Shown in pieces: positions 1-5,923 of a stretch of 6,298 nucleotides of DNA. This DNA is from Anaerolineae bacterium (GTDB taxonomy: Bacteria; Chloroflexota; Anaerolineae; Aggregatilineales; Phototrophicaceae). Each line of letters begins with the position of its first letter. Position 1 is the stretch's first letter. The position numbers and the translations under genes were made by a program. Location: positions 1 through 6,298 of the forward strand of contig JALONY010000111.1 in the NCBI GenBank assembly GCA_025454715.1, in the 5' to 3' direction. The notes beneath the pieces are model-generated. The model made no database searches and was not told the origin of the DNA. It worked only from the letters and a program-made list of their open reading frames with translations.

Positions 1-599
1 GCGGCGCACCACGAGGCGATCCACCACCACCTCGATGTTGTGAATCCCATAGCGGCTGAGCTTGATGTCTTCTTCCAGCTCGCGCACCGCGCCATCGATG
101 CGGGCGCGCACGAAGCCGCCCTTCTTGATGTCTTCCAGCACCTTTTCGTGCGTGCCCTTTTTATCGCGGATGATCGGGGCGAGCACTTGTAGGCGCGTGC
201 CGTCGGGCAGGCCACGCACCGAGTCCACGATTTGCTGGGCGCTCTGCGCGCTGACCACCGCCCCACAGGTCGGGCAGTGCGGCACGCCCACGCGGGCATA
301 TAGCAAGCGCAAATAGTCGTAAATCTCCGTCACCGTCCCGACCGTGGAGCGCGGGTTGTGGCTGCCTCGATTTGGTCAACGTCCGGCTTCTCCATCTGCC
401 CCAAGAACTGGCGCGCATAGGCGCTCAGGCTTTCGACGTAGCGGCGTTGCCCCTCGGCAAAAATCGTGTCGAAGGCCAGCGACGACTTGCCAGACCCCGA
501 CAAACCGCTGATGACGACCAATTGGTCGCGGGGGATTTCGATGTCGATGTTCTTGAGGTTGTGTTCGCGGGCGCCACGGACGACGATTTTGTTCGACAT
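1..599 (-). pseudogene. uvrA: Excinuclease ABC subunit UvrA, N-terminal part, frame broken by a deletion; runs off left edge
   Basis: UvrA is the damage-recognition ATPase of nucleotide excision repair, acting in the cytoplasm with UvrB. The start is the ATG at 599-597 ([18 protein letters not shown]), a typical UvrA N-terminus. Residues 32-40 are the Walker A motif GLSGSGKSS, and the conserved [22 protein letters not shown] block ends at residue 78 (codon 368-366). UvrA proteins then normally read GLSPAISIDQK plus about two residues before [10 protein letters not shown]. Here those roughly 13 codons are reduced to two bases, so the frame shifts and the first frame stops at 332-330 after 89 residues. 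From 363 down to base 1 the other frame is open and reads as excellent UvrA ([20 protein letters not shown], then HCPTCG, then [20 protein letters not shown]). UvrA identity is near certain. Whether the break is a real mutation or an assembly error cannot be told from the sequence. Confidence 0.9.
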
Positions 600-649
600 A
601 AGCAGTCGCGGTCTCCGTCTAGGGATAGGTGGGGGATACGAGTGGGATT

Positions 650-661
650 GTACAAAAGTTC
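650..661. promoter_or_regulatory. Candidate LexA/SOS-type operator in the uvrA promoter
   Basis: The 12 bases GTACAAAAGTTC (minus strand GAACTTTTGTAC) differ at one specified position from the GAAC-N4-GTTC box of Gram-positive LexA. They also fit GTAC-N4-GTTC as in the cyanobacterial consensus RGTACNNNDGTWCB, failing only at the first R. The site covers the predicted uvrA transcription start, where a repressor would block initiation. It is also part of two 8-bp perfect palindromes, TTGTACAA (648-655) and TTCTAGAA (659-666), whose centres are 11 bp apart. Known SOS control of uvrA in many bacteria supports the reading, but the LexA box of this organism is not known. Confidence 0.45.
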
Positions 662-665
662 TAGA

Positions 666-694
666 ATTATAGCCAGCACCACAGGCTATCACAA
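666..694 (-). promoter_or_regulatory. Likely sigma70-type promoter of uvrA
   Basis: Read on the minus strand, TTGTGA (694-689) and a perfect TATAAT (671-666) are separated by exactly 17 bases. The start of transcription would fall near 659, giving a leader of about 60 bases before the uvrA ATG at 599. A weak GGAG lies at 616-613, about 13 bases upstream of that ATG. A second TACAAT-like hexamer lies at 652-647 but has no matching -35 element. Confidence 0.6.
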
Positions 695-759
695 TACCAG
701 AAACCCACGCCGGAGTCGCGTTTGCGGTTGATGAGAAAGCCCAGCGCCTCGGCGCGCTG

Positions 760-768
760 TGCTACAAT
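760..768 (+). promoter_or_regulatory. Extended -10 promoter of ccmB
   Basis: TGCTACAAT is an extended -10 element (TGn followed by TACAAT, one mismatch to TATAAT). No convincing -35 hexamer sits 16-18 bases upstream, as is often seen with extended -10 promoters. The predicted start of transcription is around 775, next to the first in-frame ATG. This argues that translation begins further down, at 808, unless the mRNA is leaderless. Confidence 0.5.
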
Positions 769-807
769 CGGCGCATGTTTCGCCTCTCTTATAGGTTGCC
801 GTTGACC

Positions 808-1473
808 ATGTTTGCTGCCGCCCTGACGATTTTCCGCAAAGACCTGCGCGCCGAATTGCGTAGCCGTGAGCTGATTGGGGCGATGGGCTTATTCGCCGCG
901 CTGTGCGTGCTGACGTTCAGCTTCGCCCTCGAGCTCGACCGCGTCGCCCGCGAGTCGGTCGTCAGCGGGGTGCTGTGGGTGACGGTCACGTTCTCGGCCA
1001 TCCTCGGCCTCAACCGCAGCCTCGCCGCCGAGCGCGAGACCAGCGGCCTCGACGCGGTGCTGATTGCGCCCATCCCGCGCACCGCGCTGTTTTTCGGCAA
1101 GGCCATCGCCAGCTTCAGCTTCACGCTGTTGATTTCGGTGGTGCTGCTGCCGATCATGACCCTGCTCTACAACCAACCGCTGGTCAATCCGTGGCTGGTC
1201 TTGGCGCTGGTGCTGGGCGCGTTGGGGCTGAGCTTGGTCGGCACGTTGCTGGCGGCCATGACCGTGCAAACCCGCGCCCGCGACGCCCTGTTGCCCATCG
1301 TGATGCTGCCCGCCGCCTTGCCCATCCTGCTGTCGGCAGTCAACGCCACCAACCTGATTTTGAGCGAGGCCGACATCGCCTTATGGTCGGGGTGGCTGGT
1401 CTTGATGTTGGTGGTCGATGGCTTTTATGCGCTGGGGTGCGCCGCCTTGTTCTCGTTCGTGGTCGAGGAATGA
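808..1473 (+). CDS. ccmB: Haem exporter / cytochrome c maturation protein CcmB
   Basis: CcmB is the membrane permease subunit of the CcmABCD system, which delivers haem for c-type cytochrome assembly outside the cytoplasmic membrane. The predicted protein has 221 residues, the usual family length (about 220). It begins with the amphipathic family N-terminus (LTIFRKDLRAELRSRE). About six hydrophobic segments follow, at residues 21-41, 51-68, 99-121, 129-150, 160-180 and 192-217. The cytoplasmic loop LGLNRSLAAERETSGLDAVL and then PIPRTALFFGKAI (about 66-100) is characteristic of CcmB. An in-frame ATG at 775 would add 11 residues (MFRLSYRLPLT), but it lies on the predicted transcription start. 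The 808 ATG fits the family better, although both starts lack a strong ribosome binding site. No ccmA, ccmC or other maturation gene is visible; downstream lies a signalling operon, so ccmB appears to be expressed alone. Confidence 0.88.
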   Translation: MFAAALTIFRKDLRAELRSRELIGAMGLFAALCVLTFSFALELDRVARESVVSGVLWVTVTFSAILGLNRSLAAERETSGLDAVLIAPIPRTALFFGKAIASFSFTLLISVVLLPIMTLLYNQPLVNPWLVLALVLGALGLSLVGTLLAAMTVQTRARDALLPIVMLPAALPILLSAVNATNLILSEADIALWSGWLVLMLVVDGFYALGCAALFSFVVEE

Positions 1474-1492
1474 GAAAGAGTCCTGTAAAGGT

Positions 1493-1520
1493 TTGCGCCC
1501 CATAACAATCCGCTTATAAT
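1493..1520 (+). promoter_or_regulatory. Likely promoter of the histidine kinase operon
   Basis: A perfect TATAAT at 1515-1520 is preceded by TTGCGC (1493-1498) at a 16-base spacing; the -35 element matches only in its TTG. The start of transcription would be near 1527, giving an untranslated leader of about 105 bases. A second AT-rich hexamer, TAATAT (1525-1530), could serve as an alternative -10. Confidence 0.5.
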
Positions 1521-1556
1521 GTCTTAATATCGCTCGTGCGTCGTGCCCTCATCCAC

Positions 1557-1587
1557 CCCGTTTCGGGCGCGTGCGGCTCGAAACGGG
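1557..1587 (+). promoter_or_regulatory. Hairpin in the leader of the kinase mRNA
   Basis: The arms CCCGTTTCG (1557-1565) and CGAAACGGG (1579-1587) are perfect inverted repeats. A G-U, a G-C and a C-G pair extend the stem to 12 bp around the 7-base loop GCGTGCG (1569-1575). It lies inside the predicted leader. It is not followed by a run of T, so it does not look like an intrinsic terminator. Confidence 0.55.
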
Positions 1588-1628
1588 CACCTCCTTTATC
1601 TCGCCTTTCACCGTGTGTGTGGAGAGGT
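1588..1628 (+). promoter_or_regulatory. Anti-Shine-Dalgarno-like stretch and ribosome binding site of the kinase gene
   Basis: CACCTCCTTT (1588-1597) is identical to the conserved 3' tail of bacterial 16S rRNA and directly abuts the upstream hairpin. The ribosome binding site GGAGAGG (1621-1627) lies 5 bases before the ATG at 1633 and decides that start. Within the mRNA, ACCTC (1589-1593) can pair with GAGGT (1624-1628), which would hide the ribosome binding site. The binding site itself is well supported; its control by the upstream stretch is inference. Confidence 0.5.
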
Positions 1629-1632
1629 CTTC

Positions 1633-3591
1633 ATGCGTCGTTTTTTCCGCCCGTCCATCTGGGTTATGGGGCGGCTCAAGTACCTGCAAAAGTTCTTGCT
1701 GCTGGCCGTTTTCCTCGGCGTCCCGTTCGCGGTGCTCCGCAACGAATTTCGCACCAAAACCCTCGAAGATATCGATTTCTCGACCAAAGAGCTGTACGGC
1801 ATCCTGTATCTGGAGCCGACCGCCCAGATCTTGCGCGTGACGCTGCATTACCTGACGCTGACGCCGGTGGCCAACCAACTGGACGACCCGACCCTGTTGG
1901 AAGAGCGTAGCACGCTCGACCAGCAAATCGGCGAGGCCTTGGCCGCGGTCGATGCGGTCGATGCCCAGTACGGCGCGATACTCCAAGTCACCCCCCACTG
2001 GGCAGACCTGCGCGCCGAGATTGAGGCGTTGCGCCAGACCTACCCCCAAATGCAGACGCGCCAGCGCAACGACACCATCGACGCCCTGACCCAGCGCTTG
2101 TTGCGCTTCATCACCCGCGTGGGCAACACCTCCAACCTCATCCTCGACCCCGACATCGACACCTACTATTACATGGACACGGTGGTGACGCAGCTCCCCC
2201 AGATGGCGACCTACCTCAACGAAATCAACAGCACGGTCATCGGGGCGCTTTCGGGGCGCGGCCTGCGCCTTCAGGACACCACCTTGCTGGTGACCTATGA
2301 AGAAATCATCATCAACCAACTGGCCTCCAACCAACAAGGTTTCGAGTTCGCCTTCGAGTACAACCCCGCCCTGCGCGAGGACAAGGGCTTGCTGTTGACC
2401 GGCCATGTCGGGCGGGTGCAATCGTTCTTGCTGACCACCAGCCGCGAAATCTTGGGGCGAGCCCCCGGCTTCCGCGCCGAACTCGACCGCAGCGAGGATT
2501 ACGGCACCGCCGCGGGCTTCTATCGCGCCGCCCGCAACACCATCGATGCGGTCTTCGCGTTTCGCAGCACGGTGGCCGACGGCCTGTATGACCTGATCGA
2601 TGCGCGGGTGAACGGGTATTATCAACGGCAGTTCTTGGTCGGGTCGGTCTTGCTGTTGGGCGTGATCCCTGCGATCTATTTCGCGATCGGGTTTTACCTG
2701 TCGGTGCGCGGCACCATCGACGACCTCAACACCGCCACCAACCGCATGGTCAAGGGCGACAACGCGGTGGCCTTCGAGCCGCACACCCAAGACGAATTGG
2801 CCGAGGTCGGGCTGGCGTTCGACAAGATTGGCCGCGAGCTGATGGCCGCCCGCGACAGCGCCCTCGAGTCGGCGCGTGCCAAGAGCAGTTTCTTGGCCAC
2901 CATGAGCCACGAGCTACGCACCCCGCTCAACGCCATCCTCGGCTTCACCGGCATCTTGATGAGCGGGATGGTGAAGGGCGGTGCCCAGCTGGCGCCCACC
3001 CAACAAGAGCTACTCCAGCGCATCGACACCAACGGGCGGCGCTTGCGCGACGTGATTAACGACATCCTCGACCTCGCCAAAATCGAGGCTGGGCGCATCA
3101 CCGTGACCGTGACCGAGGCGCGCCCGCGCCAATTCCTCGACGAGACCGTCAGCGCCATGCGTAGCCTCGCGCTCAACAAGGGCATCGCGTTGGAGCTGCA
3201 TTTCGCCGTCAGCGCGCCCGAGGTCGTCCTGACCGACATGCGTAAGGTCTCGCAGATGCTGACCAACCTGTTGGGCAACGCCATCAAATTTACCCAAAAG
3301 GGCGGGGTGTACGTGGAAGTGCGCGGCGGCGCCACCCCCGCCGATTGGCAAATCGAGGTGCGCGATACCGGTATCGGCATCCCGAAAGATTCGATTGGGC
3401 GGATTTTCGAGACCTTCCGCCAAGTCGATGAATCTGACCGGCGCGAGTACGAGGGAACCGGCCTCGGCCTCGCCATCGTCCGCAGCCTCGCCGAGGCGAT
3501 GCAAGGCAGCGTCGCAGTCGTCTCGGAGGTCAACCACGGCAGTACGTTCACCATTACTTTGCCCAAGCGCCTAGATGTGAAAGAGGTCTAA
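1633..3591 (+). CDS. Membrane sensor histidine kinase with HAMP domain
   Basis: This is the sensor half of a two-component system, predicted to sit in the cytoplasmic membrane and autophosphorylate on histidine. The protein has 652 residues from the ATG at 1633, chosen for the GGAGAGG site 5 bases upstream; a GTG at 1543 in the same frame lacks such a site. Membrane segments are at about 21-35 and 334-356, enclosing an external region of about 300 residues that looks mostly helical. This region contains the motif NLILDPDIDTYYYMD (core 172-182), similar to a (S)NLxLDPDxDxYYxMD motif I know from sensor modules of chemoreceptors and kinases. A HAMP domain follows (about 357-405), then the H-box SHELRTPLN with phosphorylatable H426. 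The ATPase domain has the N-box NLLGNAIKFT (N549), G1 DTGIGIP (D578), F-box IFETF (591-595) and G2 GTGLGLAI (608-615). All catalytic boxes are intact and there is no receiver domain. The ligand cannot be predicted. Confidence 0.93.
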   Translation: MRRFFRPSIWVMGRLKYLQKFLLLAVFLGVPFAVLRNEFRTKTLEDIDFSTKELYGILYLEPTAQILRVTLHYLTLTPVANQLDDPTLLEERSTLDQQIGEALAAVDAVDAQYGAILQVTPHWADLRAEIEALRQTYPQMQTRQRNDTIDALTQRLLRFITRVGNTSNLILDPDIDTYYYMDTVVTQLPQMATYLNEINSTVIGALSGRGLRLQDTTLLVTYEEIIINQLASNQQGFEFAFEYNPALREDKGLLLTGHVGRVQSFLLTTSREILGRAPGFRAELDRSEDYGTAAGFYRAARNTIDAVFAFRSTVADGLYDLIDARVNGYYQRQFLVGSVLLLGVIPAIYFAIGFYLSVRGTIDDLNTATNRMVKGDNAVAFEPHTQDELAEVGLAFDKIGRELMAARDSALESARAKSSFLATMSHELRTPLNAILGFTGILMSGMVKGGAQLAPTQQELLQRIDTNGRRLRDVINDILDLAKIEAGRITVTVTEARPRQFLDETVSAMRSLALNKGIALELHFAVSAPEVVLTDMRKVSQMLTNLLGNAIKFTQKGGVYVEVRGGATPADWQIEVRDTGIGIPKDSIGRIFETFRQVDESDRREYEGTGLGLAIVRSLAEAMQGSVAVVSEVNHGSTFTITLPKRLDVKEV

Positions 3592-3602
3592 AGACACCCG
3601 CC

Positions 3603-4025
3603 ATGCTTACCTCGAACCCCGAAGATTGGGATATTTTGTTGGTCGATGACGAGCCGGACAACCTCGCCGTGCTGGAGATGGTCTTGACCTACAGCGGTGC
3701 CACCGTGACCAGCCGCCGGAGCGCGCAAACCGCGCTGGAATTGCTGAAACAGCGCTCGTTCGACCTCGCCCTGCTCGACATCCGAATGCCGATGATGTCG
3801 GGCTACGACCTGCTGAAGGCCATCCGCGACATGCACGCGCCGGAGCGCAGCGACATGATTTTGATCGCCATCACCGCCCACGCCATGGCCGGCGACCGCG
3901 AGCGCATGATTGCGGCGGGGTTCAACGGCTACATCAGCAAGCCGGTCGAGGTCTCCACGATTATGTCCACCATTCGCCAAATCGTCGAAGATTATTTAGA
4001 TCAACGCAACGTGATGATGGAGTGA
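3603..4025 (+). CDS. Single-domain response regulator (receiver only), first of two
   Basis: A 140-residue CheY-like receiver protein with no output domain, starting 11 bases after the kinase stop codon and clearly in its operon. The acidic pair is D15-D16 (ILLVDDEPDN), the phosphoacceptor is D59 (LALLDIRMPMMSG), the switch threonine is T91 (IAITAHAM) and the conserved lysine is K113 (GYISKPVE). All receiver signature residues are therefore present and it should be phosphorylatable, most simply by the kinase just upstream. A short tail of about 20 residues ends in DYLDQRNVMME. The ribosome binding site is poor: GAGG at 3583-3586 is 16 bases from the ATG, so translation may depend on coupling to the kinase gene. 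It could act as a phosphorelay intermediate or signal by protein contact. Confidence 0.92.
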   Translation: MLTSNPEDWDILLVDDEPDNLAVLEMVLTYSGATVTSRRSAQTALELLKQRSFDLALLDIRMPMMSGYDLLKAIRDMHAPERSDMILIAITAHAMAGDRERMIAAGFNGYISKPVEVSTIMSTIRQIVEDYLDQRNVMME

Positions 4026-4033
4026 CCCAGCCC

Positions 4034-4411
4034 ATGACAGAATTTTCGGCCTTGCTCATCGACGATGACGAGCACATCCAAGAGATGTTTCGGATGGTGT
4101 TCGAGCATTACGGCCACACCCTGCACATCGCCGCCGACCAAGACAGCGCCTTGGCGACCCTGCAAACCGTGCGCCCGACGGTCATCGTGCTGGACATTTT
4201 CTTGCGCCACACCGACGGGTATCGGGTGTTGCAGGCCATCCGCGAGCAACACCCCGACCTGCATTGCCCCATCGTGGCCACCACCGCCTACTACACCTCG
4301 GACACCGAGGCCGACACGATGAACCACGGCTTCGACGGGTATTTGCTCAAGCCGATTTCGCCCCAAGACATCGTGCCATACCTGACCGGCGTGACGCGCA
4401 AGACCTCATGA
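4034..4411 (+). CDS. Single-domain response regulator (receiver only), second of two
   Basis: A second CheY-like receiver, 125 residues, again with no output domain. The acidic pocket is D10-D12 (LLIDDDEH), the phosphoacceptor D54 (VIVLDIFLRHTDGY), the switch threonine T84 (VATTAYYT) and the lysine K106 (GYLLKPI). The usual Pro in the DxxMPxxDG loop is replaced by Arg58. The ATG at 4034 is preferred: GGAG at 4019-4022 lies 11 bases upstream. A GTG at 4022 overlaps the TGA of the preceding gene by four bases (GTGA) and would add four residues (MTQP). Either start implies translational coupling. The gene closes the kinase operon, and inverted repeats follow directly. With two different receivers beside one kinase, either a relay or two separate targets is possible. 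Confidence 0.9.
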   Translation: MTEFSALLIDDDEHIQEMFRMVFEHYGHTLHIAADQDSALATLQTVRPTVIVLDIFLRHTDGYRVLQAIREQHPDLHCPIVATTAYYTSDTEADTMNHGFDGYLLKPISPQDIVPYLTGVTRKTS

Positions 4412-4441
4412 GGGCGCGCTAGGGGGTGCGGCCTGCGCCCT
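4411..4441 (+). terminator. Inverted repeat after the signalling operon, weak terminator candidate
   Basis: AGGGCGC (4411-4417) is complementary to GCGCCCT (4435-4441). Alternatively, a compact stem of GGGTGC (4424-4429) with GCGCCC (4435-4440), one pair being G-U, closes a 5-base loop. The position right at the stop codon of the second receiver gene suits a terminator. No T-run follows, so it may be Rho-assisted, a processing signal, or chance in GC-rich sequence. Confidence 0.25.
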
Positions 4442-4446
4442 ACCCA

Positions 4447-4464
4447 GATGAGCGGTTGCTCATC
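4447..4464. promoter_or_regulatory. Palindrome overlapping the -35 of the VWA gene promoter, operator candidate
   Basis: GATGAGC (4447-4453), a GGTT spacer and GCTCATC (4458-4464) form a perfect 7+7 bp inverted repeat. It covers the proposed -35 hexamer at 4456-4461. As DNA it could be a repressor or activator site; as RNA it would form a stable tetraloop hairpin at the end of the upstream transcript. Confidence 0.35.
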
Positions 4465-4484
4465 CGTGCCCGACGGCGTACACT
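4456..4484 (+). promoter_or_regulatory. Possible promoter of the VWA-Uma2 gene pair
   Basis: TTGCTC (4456-4461) and TACACT (4479-4484) are spaced 17 bases apart, with transcription expected from about 4491. Both hexamers are imperfect: TTG matches in the -35, and four of six positions match in the -10. A second small inverted repeat, CTGGT-GAG-ACCAG (4483-4495), lies across the predicted start site. Confidence 0.35.
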
Positions 4485-4524
4485 GGTGAGACCAGACCGC
4501 GAGTGAGCAAAGGCCGCCCCCCTC

Positions 4525-5907
4525 ATGGACAAGCGAATGATCGACTTCATCCGCGCCCTGCGCGCCGCAGGCGTGCGGATTTCTCTGGCCGAGAGCCAAG
4601 ATGCGATGTACGGCGCCGAGGCGCTGGGCGTCGAGAGCCAGAGCGCGTTTCGGGCGGCGCTCAGCGCCACGCTGGTCAAGGAACACCGTGACCAAGAGGT
4701 GTTCGAGCAATTCTTCCCGCTCTTCTTCGGCAGCAACACCCCGCTGATGAACAACATCCCCGACAACCTGACCGAGCGCGAGCAGAAGATGCTGGAAAAA
4801 GCGCTACGCTCTCTGGCCGGTCAATTGGCCGCCCTCAAAGACCTGTTGCGCCAATTGGTCGAGGGCAAGCCCTACAGCGAAGACGAACTGGGCGAGATGG
4901 GGCAGCGCGCTGGCCTCAATGCCGAGGACGACATGAAAAACCGCCGCTGGATGGAGCGCCGGATGCGTAGCCAAGCCGACCTCGAGAAGATGCAAATGGC
5001 CATCGACATGCTGATCGAAAAGCTCAAGTCGATGGGGATGAGCGACGAGAAGGCCGAAGAATTGCGCGACATGCTGGAGGAGAACCTCGAGGGGCTCAAC
5101 GAGCAGGTCTCCAACTACACGGGGCGCACGCTGGCCGAGAACAGAGCCGAGCAAGACCCCAAGCCCAGCAACGACGTGCTGGATATCCCACTCCAACGCC
5201 TGAGCGATGACGACGCCGAGCAAATCCGGCGCGAAATCCGCCGCCTCGCCGCCAAACTGCGTAGCCGTGCCAGCCTGCGCCACAAGCGCAGCAAAGACGG
5301 CGACATCGACCTGCGCCGCACCATGCGCGCCAACATGAAATATCAGGGCGTGCCGGTCGAATTGCGCCGCAAGACCCGCCACGTCAAACCCGCATTGGTG
5401 CTGATTTGCGACGTGAGCACCTCGGTGCGCTACTGCGCCGAGTTCTTGCTGACGCTGATTTACGAGCTGCAAGACCAAGTGGCGCGCACCAACTCGTTCA
5501 TCTTCATCGGCGACCTCGTCGATATCAGCATGGACTTCAAGGAGCACGAGCCGATGGAGGCCGTCCAGCGCGTGCTGAACGCCAACCCGCCGGGCTATTA
5601 CAGCACCGACCTCGGCAACGCGCTCAACACCTTCAAGCGTGACCACATGGGCACCATCGGCGGCAAGACCACCGTCATCATCCTCGGCGACGGGCGCAAC
5701 AACCACAACGACCCGCGCATCGACATCGCCGAGGAGATGCACCGCAAGAGCCGCCGCCTGATTTGGTTCAACCCCGAAAATCCGGCCTCGTGGGGCAGCG
5801 GCGACAGCGACATGCTGGCCTATCAACCGGCCTCGGATGGGGTGTATTACGTCCGCACCCTGCGCGACCTCGCCGACGCGGTCGATAAGGTGTTGGCCGA
5901 CGGCTGA
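4525..5907 (+). CDS. CoxE-like protein with von Willebrand factor A (VWA) domain
   Basis: A soluble 460-residue protein of the CoxE-like VWA family; no signal peptide or membrane segment is seen. The N-terminal part has the family pattern IDFIRALRAAGVRISLAES (6-24), ALSATLVKEHRDQEVFEQ (47-64) and then FFPLFFG. A long charged, probably helical middle follows (about 75-250). The segment DLRRTMRANMKYQGVPVELR (262-281) leads into the VWA domain (about 290-455). The metal-binding MIDAS site is complete: D296-x-S298-x-S300 (DVSTS), T361 (YYSTD) and D389 (LGDGRNN). Family members usually work with a MoxR-type AAA+ ATPase as a chaperone pair for metal cofactor insertion or complex assembly, but no such ATPase gene is in this window. 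The start is supported by the conserved N-terminus; the ribosome binding site AAAGG (4509-4513) is weak and 11 bases away. A Uma2-family gene follows 16 bases later, probably in the same transcript. The client protein is unknown. Confidence 0.9.
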   Translation: MDKRMIDFIRALRAAGVRISLAESQDAMYGAEALGVESQSAFRAALSATLVKEHRDQEVFEQFFPLFFGSNTPLMNNIPDNLTEREQKMLEKALRSLAGQLAALKDLLRQLVEGKPYSEDELGEMGQRAGLNAEDDMKNRRWMERRMRSQADLEKMQMAIDMLIEKLKSMGMSDEKAEELRDMLEENLEGLNEQVSNYTGRTLAENRAEQDPKPSNDVLDIPLQRLSDDDAEQIRREIRRLAAKLRSRASLRHKRSKDGDIDLRRTMRANMKYQGVPVELRRKTRHVKPALVLICDVSTSVRYCAEFLLTLIYELQDQVARTNSFIFIGDLVDISMDFKEHEPMEAVQRVLNANPPGYYSTDLGNALNTFKRDHMGTIGGKTTVIILGDGRNNHNDPRIDIAEEMHRKSRRLIWFNPENPASWGSGDSDMLAYQPASDGVYYVRTLRDLADAVDKVLADG

Positions 5908-5912
5908 GCCGC

Positions 5913-5918
5913 AGGAGG
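5913..5918 (+). promoter_or_regulatory. Perfect Shine-Dalgarno sequence of the Uma2-family gene
   Basis: AGGAGG lies 5 bases before the ATG at 5924 and begins 6 bases after the stop codon of the VWA gene. It fixes the start at 5924 rather than the in-frame GTG at 5921, which would be only two bases from the motif. It is the strongest ribosome binding site in the window. Confidence 0.75.
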
Positions 5919-5923
5919 TCGTG

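Noticed and set aside
62..316. 84-codon plus-strand frame within uvrA
   Set aside because: It is antisense to clear UvrA coding sequence and has Ser/Arg-rich composition typical of a shadow frame.
330..376. Programmed ribosomal frameshift as an explanation for the uvrA break
   Set aside because: A frameshift would not account for the loss of about 13 conserved residues, and no slippery heptamer is seen at the break.
1543..1632. N-terminal extension of the kinase from a GTG at 1543
   Set aside because: There is no ribosome binding site before it, the hairpin and anti-Shine-Dalgarno stretch lie inside it, and a strong GGAGAGG precedes the ATG at 1633.
1946..1966. Short tandem repeat (GCGGTCGAT twice) in the kinase gene
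   Set aside because: It encodes AVDAVD in a helical stretch of the sensor region and has only two copies, so it is ordinary coding sequence.
1549..2910. 453-codon open frame on the minus strand opposite the kinase gene
   Set aside because: It is a GC-rich antisense shadow: the plus strand encodes a kinase with intact motifs here, and the minus-strand product is low-complexity (rich in G, V, D, H) with no recognisable domain.
2694..3566. 290-codon open frame on the minus strand opposite the kinase catalytic domain
   Set aside because: The product is Ser/Arg-rich and lacks family features; the kinase boxes on the plus strand explain the region.
4804..5826. 340-codon open frame on the minus strand opposite the VWA gene
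   Set aside because: It mirrors the codon pattern of the VWA gene, and its product is a repetitive A/V/H/L-rich sequence without domains.
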